The notes under the pieces were generated by a model. It worked only from the letters and a program-made list of their open reading frames with translations. It did not search any database and was not told the DNA's origin. The position numbers were made by a program, and so were the translations under genes. Of a stretch of DNA of 62,316 bases, positions 27,791 through 35,858 are shown one piece after another; the first letter of the stretch is position 1; each line of letters starts with the position of its first letter. Location: assembly GCF_003013475.1 (NCBI RefSeq), contig NZ_PXZO01000016.1, positions 1 to 62,316 of the forward strand, read 5' to 3'. The stretch is from Brevibacillus porteri. GTDB taxonomy: Bacteria > Bacillota > Bacilli > Brevibacillales > Brevibacillaceae.

Positions 27791-27804
27791 ATTAGTTTGC
27801 TAAT
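27791..27804 (-). promoter_or_regulatory. Probable MarR operator
   Basis: ATTAG-TTTG-CTAAT, a perfect palindrome with 5-bp arms, 15 bp in front of the marR start. Placement suits autorepression. Confidence 0.6.
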
Positions 27805-27873
27805 GAATATTCTGTGAAAGACGTCCGTAAGTTCATGCCTTGTCCTATTATACAAAAACGAATGGTCTTCGTC

Positions 27874-27890
27874 ATGAAAATGATTTGCAT
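27874..27890. promoter_or_regulatory. Possible Fur/Zur-type metal box
   Basis: ATGAAAATGATTTGCAT is an 8-1-8 inverted repeat with one mismatch and resembles the TGAAAAT-n-ATTTTCA class of Fur-family sites. It lies between the divergent marR and IF-3-like genes, 87 bp before the latter. Which regulator binds cannot be told. Confidence 0.4.
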
Positions 27891-27976
27891 TTACGAGTTT
27901 TGGAAGGATACACTGCATTCTTTGGAGAAGTAATGATGTCCTTTAAAATCGAATGAACAGGTTAGGTGAGATTAAG

Positions 27977-28462
27977 ATGATCCTGAATGAAAAAATAAAA
28001 GCGGCAGCCGTACAATTAACAGGGGTAAACGGGGAAGATCTCGGAATCATCTCCACAAAAGAAGCGCTTCAAATGGCAAAAGAACAAGGAGTGGACCTGG
28101 TATGTCTTTCGTTGGTTTCGAGTCCGCCGCCTTGTCAGTTACTGAATCGAACGAATTATAAGGAACAGGTCAGTAAGGAAAATGCTAAAAACCGGAAAGC
28201 TGAAAAAGGCGTAAAAGTAAAAGAAATTCGTTTACGTGCTTACATCGAAGACCATGATTACGATACGAAAAAAAGACAGGCAGAACGAATTCTTTCATCC
28301 GGGGATGCTGTGCAGTTGACTGTAAAATTGGAGAAAAAGGAAAGTCAGGAAGCCAAGCGATTAATTGAGCAGTTCATCAAAGATCTGGCTCATTGCGGAA
28401 AACAGGATAAAGGGATTCAAGTAAGCGGCAAGCAGGTAGTTGCCAATCTATTGCCACTCTAA
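27977..28462 (+). CDS. Divergent translation initiation factor IF-3 paralogue
   Basis: A 161-residue protein that follows the IF-3 fold: N-domain LNEKIKAAAVQLTGVNGEDLGIISTKEALQMAKEQGVDLVCLS and C-domain VKEIRLRAYIEDHDYDTKKRQAERILSSGDAVQLTVKLEKKESQ. Compared with standard InfC it is shorter, and the usual PPVCRIMDYGKF linker is SPPPCQLLNRTNY here. The normal infC sits with rpmI-rplT elsewhere in Bacillales, so this is likely a second copy, perhaps conditional. ATG 27977 is chosen because AGGTGAG lies 8 bases upstream; an earlier ATG at 27953 is unsupported. A possible metal box precedes it. Confidence 0.75.
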   Translation: MILNEKIKAAAVQLTGVNGEDLGIISTKEALQMAKEQGVDLVCLSLVSSPPPCQLLNRTNYKEQVSKENAKNRKAEKGVKVKEIRLRAYIEDHDYDTKKRQAERILSSGDAVQLTVKLEKKESQEAKRLIEQFIKDLAHCGKQDKGIQVSGKQVVANLLPL

Positions 28463-28483
28463 TGACGAAAAGGGAGTAAGCGC

Positions 28484-29236
28484 ATGCCTTTTACTTTTGC
28501 TCATCCGGCTATTGTACTGCCGTTACGAAAATGCAAGTGGTTTTCGTCCTCTGCCCTCGTTTTTGGCAGTATGGCACCCGATTTTGAGTATTTCTTCCGG
28601 ATGCAGCCATTCAGCGTATACAGTCACACCATGCTCGGATTGTGGCTGGTTGATTTGCCCATCGCGATCCTATTAGCGGTTTTGTACCAGTACGTGGTCA
28701 AAAAGCCATTGCTTGCACGTTTGCCAGAGTGGATTGAACGAGGACTAGGCTACACAGACATTGGTAGCAGAATGCCAGCGTGGCGAGCGGTAATTGTGTT
28801 TATATACTCAGCGTTACTCGGCAGTCTGAGCCATATTGCATGGGATGCCTTTACCCATGATGGTGGACGTATGGTAGACCACTTCTTGTTCTTGCAACAA
28901 ACGATCTCGATCGCCCATTATAAGGTGCCTGTTTACAAGCTACTACAGCACGGCAGTACCCTTTTCGGCGGATTGGCCATTTTGTATGTCATTGCGCGAA
29001 GTGCGCGGAAAAACAGACAGATCGTCATGAGACAAGTACCTGTCTTGGAAAAATGGTTGTTTTGGTTCGGAGTGGGGTTGTTTGGTATCGTGACGGTCTT
29101 TTATCACGCATTCCTGGTAAAAGGAATTTCGCCCTTTGTCCATCCTTTGCAGCAAGTGGTTCCGTTTCTCTCGGGATCACTGCTTGGAATCGTAGTGCTC
29201 TGCTTCGCTTTGGACAGGCTCAGATTGAAAAAGTAA
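28484..29236 (+). CDS. DUF4184 family membrane protein
   Basis: A 250-residue protein with about six membrane helices. The start PFTFAHPAIVLPL, then GSMAPDFEYFF and LGSLSHIAWDAFTHDGG, are the conserved His/Asp clusters of the DUF4184 family, relatives of membrane-bound metal-dependent (YdjM/LexA-regulated-like) hydrolases. Function unknown; membrane lipid hydrolysis is plausible. It starts 21 bp after the IF-3-like gene and is probably co-transcribed. Confidence 0.8.
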   Translation: MPFTFAHPAIVLPLRKCKWFSSSALVFGSMAPDFEYFFRMQPFSVYSHTMLGLWLVDLPIAILLAVLYQYVVKKPLLARLPEWIERGLGYTDIGSRMPAWRAVIVFIYSALLGSLSHIAWDAFTHDGGRMVDHFLFLQQTISIAHYKVPVYKLLQHGSTLFGGLAILYVIARSARKNRQIVMRQVPVLEKWLFWFGVGLFGIVTVFYHAFLVKGISPFVHPLQQVVPFLSGSLLGIVVLCFALDRLRLKK

Positions 29237-29259
29237 AATCCCTCAATATGAGGGATTTT
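29235..29259. terminator. Bidirectional terminator
   Basis: AAAATCCCTCA and TGAGGGATTTT form an 11-bp stem with a tiny loop, between the convergent DUF4184 and spoVK genes. Confidence 0.85.
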
Positions 29260-29266
29260 ATTGTTT

Positions 29267-30226
29267 CTAAATTGAAAAATCCTCGGACTTCAGATTCATT
29301 AAATCATCACGAGTTGGGTCAGGAATTTTGAGCAATCTAACAGCTTGCACACGTATTGCCTTTTCAATATTATTTCGCACATATCGTGCATTACTGAAAT
29401 TTACATGAAACGGATCGCTCGTTACTGTGAGCAGTCTTCTTCTCAGTTTTTCACTTGCTTCAGCAGAGATTCTATACTCCTTGTTCTTTGCCATTACATT
29501 TGCAATATCCATCAACTCATCCACCTCATAATCAGCAAAGTTGATGTGGACGGGAAAGCGTGAAGGCAGTCCCGGATTTAAGTCAAGGAAAGTATCCATT
29601 TCATCATTGTACCCTGCAATTATACAGACGAAATCATTGCCAAAGTCCTCAAGGCATTTGGTAAGACAGTCTACAGCCTCTTTTCCAAAATCTTTTTCAC
29701 CGCCACGAGCTAATGAGTAGGCCTCATCGATAAACAGTATTCCTCCCATGGCTTTCTTAACAAGATCACGGGTTTTTTGTGCCGTGTGCCCAATAAATTC
29801 ACCAACGAGATCTGCACGTTCCACTTCGGTTAGGTGGCCCTTAGTTAAAACACCCATTTCCTTAAAGATCTTTCCGAAAAGGCGTGCAATTGTTGTTTTC
29901 CCAGTACCGGGATTTCCCTTAAAAACCATATGGAAAACTTGCTTCTCAATTTTAAGCCCGTGTCGTTCCCTTGCTTTATTCATTTTGATGAGCGCATAAA
30001 TTTCATAAATCGTTTTCTTGGCTTCATGTAAACCAATCAGGCTTTCTAATTCTTCAAAAACAGTTGTTAAATTTGAACTCGACGTGGTACGAACTATTTC
30101 AGGTAAAGTATTTAGCTGCTTAACACTTACTGGTCGATTGAATACAACTTGAATTCGATTATTACTACTTGAAGATTCGAGCACCTCAGTTTGAGGAATG
30201 GCTCCTGCTTGCTTCACATGTTTCAC
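29267..30226 (-). CDS. spoVK: Stage V sporulation protein K, CbxX-type AAA+ ATPase
   Basis: A 319-residue AAA+ protein: Walker A MVFKGNPGTGKTTIARLFGKI, Walker B GILFIDEAYSLARGG, sensor 1 VCIIAGYNDEM and an Arg finger GLPSRFPVHINF. These are hallmarks of the CbxX/CfqX group, in which SpoVK is the sporulation member needed for spore maturation. The N-terminal 55 residues are variable. Position between hfq and hflX is the same as in B. subtilis, though other genes have been inserted on both sides. Confidence 0.88.
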   Translation of the reverse strand: MKHVKQAGAIPQTEVLESSSSNNRIQVVFNRPVSVKQLNTLPEIVRTTSSSNLTTVFEELESLIGLHEAKKTIYEIYALIKMNKARERHGLKIEKQVFHMVFKGNPGTGKTTIARLFGKIFKEMGVLTKGHLTEVERADLVGEFIGHTAQKTRDLVKKAMGGILFIDEAYSLARGGEKDFGKEAVDCLTKCLEDFGNDFVCIIAGYNDEMDTFLDLNPGLPSRFPVHINFADYEVDELMDIANVMAKNKEYRISAEASEKLRRRLLTVTSDPFHVNFSNARYVRNNIEKAIRVQAVRLLKIPDPTRDDLMNLKSEDFSI

Positions 30227-30291
30227 CTGCCTTGACCATCATACAGAAAGTATACTCAGGAACATCGGAAAACCTGCCAATTTTTACGCGA

Positions 30292-30316
30292 AAGGCACCT
30301 GATAAACAAGTGCCTT
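30292..30316 (-). terminator. Probable terminator
   Basis: AAGGCAC and GTGCCTT arms with an 11-base loop right after the stop of the secreted protein gene; the T-tract is weak. Confidence 0.5.
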
Positions 30317-30322
30317 GGAAAA

Positions 30323-30919
30323 CTACTTGATTGCATCAAGAAGATCGTCTTCATTAATTGAAGGAAATGCTTCTGATTCAGCAATGCTTTCAAATTGACT
30401 ATCAACAGATTTCTTAGAATTCAAACCTTTTGAGTTGTCGGATTTATAGAGTTGGTGAGGTAAATTTGGGATCAAGATGTGCTTCTTAAGATCTTCATCG
30501 TAACTACCATTTAAGAACAAGAGATATTCACCCTGCTCTAATTCTTGAAATTTAGGTGCTACTATGTCAGCCATTTCTTTACCTCCGCCAGTGTCGAAAC
30601 CAATAACACGATAAACTTCGACAGTATCACCTTCTGAAATCTTTTGGTCAGTCTCGTTGTTATATACTTTATCTACTTTAACTTCATATACATAAAATAC
30701 GATTTCAGAAACTTGTTCTTTTCTGTACTCATTAGGTAATTTTGCTTTGATAATCACGTTTGAGTTTTCAACCAACTCGTCAGTTGACTTATATACTTTA
30801 GCCAAAGCATTGCTATGAGAGTCTGCGTGTGCTGTTTCCTTGATTTCTTTAAAAGCTAGCGCTGACCATACTCCAACAACTAAAGCTGCCGTTGAAATCA
30901 TTGTGATTAATTTTTTCAT
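30323..30919 (-). CDS. Exported protein of unknown function
   Basis: A 198-residue protein with a signal peptide (MKKLITMISTAALVVGVWSALA) and an AHADSHSN region near the cut. The mature part has the pattern KVYKSTDELVENSNVIIKAK...FYVYEVKVDKVYNNET...GDTVEVYRV...LEQGEYLLFLNGSYDED. This is an OB/beta-barrel-like repeat seen in many Bacillus secreted proteins that start with a stress or metal-sensing segment. No family is named with certainty. It lies in the second accessory patch. Confidence 0.6.
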   Translation of the reverse strand: MKKLITMISTAALVVGVWSALAFKEIKETAHADSHSNALAKVYKSTDELVENSNVIIKAKLPNEYRKEQVSEIVFYVYEVKVDKVYNNETDQKISEGDTVEVYRVIGFDTGGGKEMADIVAPKFQELEQGEYLLFLNGSYDEDLKKHILIPNLPHQLYKSDNSKGLNSKKSVDSQFESIAESEAFPSINEDDLLDAIK

Positions 30920-31051
30920 TCACTACACACCTTTTCATCAATGTGATGATACTCACAATATCTTAACTTAATCTGGAAGTAATGATGATGAAACAGGATA
31001 TCAAATTATTGGAGTGGTTTGTCGGCGTGTGTTAGCAAGGAGGTAAATCCT

Positions 31052-31360
31052 ATGAAGAAAATAATAGAATACTTGATGATATTCTTGCTCTCTGGGACTT
31101 TCTTGATTTTCGGAAAAGTATTTGTTTATATGCTAGGTGATGAACATGCATTTGGAGATTCTGCGCCTTTTAATTTTAGTTATTTTCTATATTACATTGT
31201 GGCGCTCTATATCATTTATCTGGGTGTCAAAAGGTTGGGGTTAAATAATCGAAGTAAGACAAATAAAGTACTCGATATCACAATATTTATTCTCTATGTT
31301 ACTCTAGTATATTTGCTTGCAAGTACGTTTATCTCAAGATACGTTGTCTACTTTGTGTAG
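31052..31360 (+). CDS. Small multi-pass membrane protein
   Basis: A 102-residue protein with three hydrophobic helices (YLMIFLLSGTFLIFGKVFVYML, FSYFLYYIVALYIIYLGV, ITIFILYVTLVYLLASTFI). ATG 31052 is chosen with AAGGAGGT upstream. No family recognised. Confidence 0.6.
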   Translation: MKKIIEYLMIFLLSGTFLIFGKVFVYMLGDEHAFGDSAPFNFSYFLYYIVALYIIYLGVKRLGLNNRSKTNKVLDITIFILYVTLVYLLASTFISRYVVYFV

Positions 31361-31544
31361 ACAGAAAACGTCTCAGTGTTTTAATGATTTCTGCTAGTAA
31401 GGAAAACGAAAGGTTGAATCAAAACGAGAAAACATGTTCTTAGCATTAATATTCTGAAGTCTTTAAAGATCAGTTTGAAAAAGAAGCGTTCATTTCTGGA
31501 GGATGTATCTAAAATCTTTATCAGAGTGAGGGGGCCGGAGGTCT

Positions 31545-32627
31545 ATGACTTTTTTGTTGATTAATTCAACTTCTATCACAACAATTTTTTATTTTAATAA
31601 TGAGAAGAGTGATTCAATTAAATTTGATCTAACAATATGATCATGTTCCTGTTGAAACAGCACTGTTAAGAAGCACAGAAGAAGGGGAACAGCTAATTGT
31701 TGAAAAGGAAGCGGTAATTGGAGAAGGGTTATATGTTGAAACAAGAGTAGGGCGTTATCAAGATGGTGAGCAAATTGGAACTGCCCTCGCAATTCCCACA
31801 AAAGATACTTATTTTACTGCGATTCCGTTTAAGTTCTTATATGTAACAAAAGATGGTAAAGCATATCAAATGATCACAAAGAAGAATTCCGTAGAGATAT
31901 TTGAACTCCCTTTTACTAATGAAAAAAAGACTAATATTGACAAGCAACTTCTTAAAAAAATCCAACCTGAAGATAAACAAAATATAGCATTCTTTGACGA
32001 AGAAAAGCTTGAGATTAGAAGTTCTAAAGCGAAAGCTCAAGCAAATGATTGGTATACTGCGTTACAACGAGCAGAAGAAATGACATATATCTCATGGGAT
32101 TACAATCCTAAGAAAATGAAGACTTCTTCAACTAAAAACACTACACCGCCTGATCATTTGGCAAAAGTTTCGAAGACGGTTGAAGAACAGGGTATTCCAT
32201 ATAACTGGGGAGGATATGATGGTGTAGATACTTCAAACTCTTCAGGGAAAAATTTTAAGGATAGCATATCAAAAGGGGATACGGTAGGCAACGTAAATAC
32301 GAACCTAGACTACCGTTCGTCTGGTACAGCAGGAATTGATTGCAGTGGTTTTATATCATCTGCATATGAATTAGGCGACAAATATTTGGAACCTCTAATT
32401 TGACGAAGAAATTTAAAAAGACTAGCTGGTATGACTTCCAAGCAGGTGACATCGGGCTTAGAAAAGGACATGTTTGGATGTTGGAATCAGTCAAAAAAGG
32501 ATCAGACAATCCTAAAGGAGTTTATACCTATGAAGCAACAACTGACGGGACAGGAGACAAAGCAAAGTCGTACTATAGAAGTTGGGATGATGCTCAAAGT
32601 TACACACCTTATACGATAAAAGAATAA
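31545..32627 (+). pseudogene. Frameshifted secreted amidase / NlpC-P60-like gene
   Basis: Three frames line up as one protein. ATG 31545 (GGAGGT upstream) starts a short frame to about 31635; the next part (YDHVPVETALLRSTEEGEQL...) needs a one-base shift. The main part runs to an early stop at 32403, and the C-terminal LTKKFKKTSWYDFQAGDI...KGHVWMLESVKK continues after a two-base shift near 32385. The last third holds the Cys-His peptidase elements DCSGFISSAYELGDKY and KGHVWML of amidase/NlpC-like cell-wall enzymes. At least two frameshifts make it non-functional unless these are sequence errors. Exact boundaries of the ancestral gene are uncertain. Confidence 0.6.
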
Positions 32628-32710
32628 AGCGAATTTACATTTATGCTAAGATATTCATATTATTGGGTATCTTAGCTTTTATTCTAACGACAGTAGGGGG
32701 ATGTGATATT

Positions 32711-33172
32711 TTGCATAGAAATCTAATGAAGGGTATGTGGATTTTGCTTTGTTATATTCTGACTACTCTATTAGCAGGATGTCTTCCAGCAGATGAAAAG
32801 GTGAAAGAAAACCATCAAGATACGGATGTAGTATTGAATCAATATTTTGATGCTTTGAGTAAACAAGACTATGACACAATGGTAAAATTGTATGGTGGTG
32901 ATTATGAATCCTTGATTGGAAACAATCCGTCAGTTGCCAAAGATGATTATAAAAAGCTTTTTGAGAATTACTGTACAATCAATGGAGGAAACATAGTAAA
33001 AATCGATACGATAATTGAAAAAACCAAGATCAGTGATGAAGAGTATATTTACAAACTTTCTTTTAAATATTTGGATGATACATCGTTTGAGAACGGTAAG
33101 CAAATTGAATACACTGTGAAAAAAATAGACGACTCTTTTAAAGTAATGGGATTGCCACCATATATCCCATAG
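32711..33172 (+). CDS. Lipoprotein of unknown function
   Basis: About 153 residues from TTG 32711 (GGGGGA upstream); ATG 32726 and TTG 32663 are alternatives. A lipobox LLAGC follows a hydrophobic stretch (MWILLCYILTTLLAGC). The mature part is DTDVVLNQYFDALSKQDYDTMVKLYGGDYESL..., an SnoaL/NTF2-like cone fold used as an extracellular ligand domain in many lipoproteins. Curiously, the frame continues upstream through another hydrophobic segment ending GGC, as if two signal regions were fused. Confidence 0.6.
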   Translation: MHRNLMKGMWILLCYILTTLLAGCLPADEKVKENHQDTDVVLNQYFDALSKQDYDTMVKLYGGDYESLIGNNPSVAKDDYKKLFENYCTINGGNIVKIDTIIEKTKISDEEYIYKLSFKYLDDTSFENGKQIEYTVKKIDDSFKVMGLPPYIP

Positions 33173-33237
33173 GAATGATTTTATGTTTGAATAATAAATC
33201 TAAAGTTGAATGAGGGAACACTAATCGGGGTTAAAGT

Positions 33238-33429
33238 GCTGATACAGTAGTTTATACTCATATCAGAAAAATAGAAGAACATGATGACGGAATCATTATG
33301 AAAAGTGCAAATGGACAGAAAGATCATTGGCAGATTAAAGCTACAGATTACGATAATGAAGTAGATATTATTCTGCAAATGAATGCACAAACGGGAGAAG
33401 TGAGTCATTTAACCAAAGAGGAAAGGTAA
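33238..33429 (+). pseudogene. C-terminal remnant of a PepSY-like protein
   Basis: A frame without start or ribosome site encodes ADTVVYTHIRKIEEHDDG...HWQIKATDYDNEVDIILQMNAQTGEVSHLTKEER. The last part has the PepSY-like hallmark of a beta strand, turn and MNAQTGEV. An in-frame TAA just before it marks the break. It is followed by a good terminator, probably the original one. Confidence 0.45.
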
Positions 33430-33476
33430 ACGACCGTTACTCCGTGAGCGTAGAGTGATGGTCGTTCAGTTTTTTT
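33429..33476 (+). terminator. Rho-independent terminator
   Basis: AACGACC and GGTCGTT arms enclose a longer loop with extra pairing, and a run of seven Ts follows. Confidence 0.75.
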
Positions 33477-33556
33477 CGATGTTTCCCATTCGAAATTCCA
33501 TAATATGATATAATCTTCCAAAATAAAGGGCTTTACCAAACATGCGGAGGATTAAG

Positions 33557-34474
33557 ATGGAGCAAAAGAAATATACGGACGTCATACGTCTCGGCCATCA
33601 AACGACAGAAGGTGTATTTAGCGAAGGGGATTTCATTATCATTCAAGAAAAGCTTGACGGAGCGAATGCAAGCTTTCGATACGATGAGGAAACGAACAGC
33701 ATCCGAGCATTCTCTCGAAATATGGAATTGCATGAGGAAGAGAATCTGCACGGCTTTTTTCAATGGACACAACTGCTCCCGAAAGAGGAAATCGTGGCGG
33801 GCATGGTTTATTTCGGAGAGTGGTTGAATCCGCATAAAATCAAATATCCTCGGTATGAAAAACAATTCTATTTATTTGATATGTACGATACCGTTGCCTG
33901 CGAATATGTGGATTTCTCTATCGTGGAAAGGGAAGCGCAGCGACTTGGTTTGCATCTCGTACCGGTCTTTTATCAGGGGGATTACCAAGGGGAAGAGCAT
34001 CTCAGATCGTTTGTCGGCAAAACAGCCCTAGGTGGCAAGCTCCGGGATGAAGAAATCGGTGAGGGCATCGTCGTGAAAAATGCCGATTACCGGGATCGTT
34101 TTGGACGACAGCTATTTGTCAAAATCGTCACGGACGTATTTAGTGAAGTCAAACGTCAAAAGCCCCCGAAAGATCCGAATCAACCGAAGTCGGAAGAAGT
34201 ATTGTTTGTAGAGCAGTATGTGACGCTCGCACGTGTGGAGAAGTTTCTCTACAAACTGATTGATGAAGGTGTACTGGAAGAGACATTTGGCGTAAAAGAC
34301 ATGGGGATTATCCTGAAAAATCTGAATCTCCGCATTCATGAAGATCTCCTCAAGGAAGAGGCGGATGCCCTGCCTGATGGATATGATGAGAAAGAACTCC
34401 GCAAAGTGATTAGCAAAGTGATTCCGCTTTTCGTGAAGGAGATTTTCTCAGAGGAAGCGGCAGGTAACCCATGA
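33557..34474 (+). CDS. ATP-dependent RNA ligase (Rnl2-like family)
   Basis: A 305-residue nucleotidyltransferase. Motif I is QEKLDGANASF (Lys at about 32, the adenylylated residue), then motif III/IIIa-like YFGEWLNPHKI and YLFDMYD, motif IV EGIVVKN and motif V LFVKIV. The C-terminal helical domain (about 190-305) is DPNQPKSEEVLFVEQYVT...KVISKVIPLFVKEIF. This set indicates an RNA ligase that seals nicks or broken RNAs, as in RNA repair. No kinase-phosphatase partner is adjacent. ATG 33557 has GGAGG spaced by 6 bases; a start at 33542 would overlap that site. Confidence 0.78.
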   Translation: MEQKKYTDVIRLGHQTTEGVFSEGDFIIIQEKLDGANASFRYDEETNSIRAFSRNMELHEEENLHGFFQWTQLLPKEEIVAGMVYFGEWLNPHKIKYPRYEKQFYLFDMYDTVACEYVDFSIVEREAQRLGLHLVPVFYQGDYQGEEHLRSFVGKTALGGKLRDEEIGEGIVVKNADYRDRFGRQLFVKIVTDVFSEVKRQKPPKDPNQPKSEEVLFVEQYVTLARVEKFLYKLIDEGVLEETFGVKDMGIILKNLNLRIHEDLLKEEADALPDGYDEKELRKVISKVIPLFVKEIFSEEAAGNP

Positions 34475-34558
34475 CACAAGGATTTCAGTTGGCGTGCCCT
34501 GCTGCCGTAACGTTTTGGGCAAAATGTGGTATGATAGTGCATGAAGGGGCGTGAATCG

Positions 34559-35851
34559 GTGAACGATCTGATCAAAACGAAAGAAACAGCCATACTGATT
34601 GGTTGCTATTTAGATAACCGGAATGAAGAAAGAACCCGTCTTTCCATGGAAGAATTGCATGAGCTGGCCGCTACTGCTGGTGTAGAAGTACTGGACGTCA
34701 TCACGCAAAATCGGGACCGGGTTGATTCTGCCTGGTATTTGGGGACAGGAAAAATTGATGAAATCGCGCAGAGGGCTGAAGAGCTGGATGTGGACGTCAT
34801 CATTTTCAACGATGAGTTGTCTCCGAGTCAGACTCGTAATTTGGATAAAGTTTTTGATTGCAAAGTGATTGACCGTACGCAGCTCATTTTGGATATTTTC
34901 GCAGGGCGTGCACAGTCACGTGAAGGGAAAATCCAGGTAGAGCTGGCGCAGTACAACTACTTGCTGCCTCGTCTTGCCGGGCAAGGAAAGCAGCTGTCTC
35001 GTCTCGGGGGCGGAATCGGTACGCGTGGTCCGGGTGAAACCAAGCTGGAAAGCGACCGTCGTCATATTCGCAAGCGGATTAGTGAACTCAAACAGCAATT
35101 AGAGGATACGGTTCGGACGAGACAATTGCATCGGGAGCGTCGGAAGAAAAACAATGTGTTCCAGATTGCGTTGGTCGGCTATACGAATGCTGGGAAGTCG
35201 ACGATCCTCAACAAGCTTACGAATGCAAACACGTTGCAGGAAGACAAACTGTTTGCCACTTTGGACCCGACGACTAGGCAATTGGAGTTGCCGAGCGGAC
35301 TGGATGTGCTATTGACGGATACGGTTGGTTTTATTCAAGACTTGCCTACGAGTCTGGTCGCTGCATTCCGTTCGACGCTAGAAGGTGTGAAGGAAGCGGA
35401 CCTCATCCTGCATGTGGTGGATAGTCATCACCCTGATTTCCAAGTACACATGGAAGTCGTAGACAAGATTTTGCGCGAGCTAAAAGCAGAAGAGATTCCG
35501 CAGCTAGTCGTTTTCAACAAGGCAGATATGCTCACAGAGGGCTCTTACTTGCCGCGTGCAGACGAATCGATTCTGATTTCTGCCATGCGGGAAAATGACC
35601 TGAAGCAACTGCTCACCCGTATTGAGTCATTTGCCCTGCAATCTTTCAATGAAATGAAGCTGCGCGTTCCTGTTGAGCGCGGAGACATTCTCTCCTTATT
35701 GCATCGGGATGGGGTAGAGATGGAACAAGAATTTAATGAAGAGGAAGCGGCCTACTTGATCACCGTTCGTGTGAACAAGGATAATCCGATATACGGCAGG
35801 ATTGTTCCTTTCCTCCTGGATAAACCAGAGACTGTTGAAGAGAGTTGGTAA
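34559..35851 (+). CDS. hflX: Ribosome-associated GTPase HflX
   Basis: A 430-residue protein: N-terminal HflX domain (AWYLGTGKIDEI, VIFNDELSPSQTRNL, RTQLILDIFAGRA, GGGIGTRGPGETKLESDRR), coiled linker and G domain (G1 GYTNAGKST, G3 DTVGFIQDLP, G4 NKAD). HflX splits stalled or heat-damaged 70S ribosomes and is linked to antibiotic tolerance. GTG 34559, spaced from AAGGGG, is preferred to ATG 34541, which lacks a ribosome site. The next gene starts 7 bp after the stop. Confidence 0.93.
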   Translation: MNDLIKTKETAILIGCYLDNRNEERTRLSMEELHELAATAGVEVLDVITQNRDRVDSAWYLGTGKIDEIAQRAEELDVDVIIFNDELSPSQTRNLDKVFDCKVIDRTQLILDIFAGRAQSREGKIQVELAQYNYLLPRLAGQGKQLSRLGGGIGTRGPGETKLESDRRHIRKRISELKQQLEDTVRTRQLHRERRKKNNVFQIALVGYTNAGKSTILNKLTNANTLQEDKLFATLDPTTRQLELPSGLDVLLTDTVGFIQDLPTSLVAAFRSTLEGVKEADLILHVVDSHHPDFQVHMEVVDKILRELKAEEIPQLVVFNKADMLTEGSYLPRADESILISAMRENDLKQLLTRIESFALQSFNEMKLRVPVERGDILSLLHRDGVEMEQEFNEEEAAYLITVRVNKDNPIYGRIVPFLLDKPETVEESW

Positions 35852-35858
35852 GTAACAG

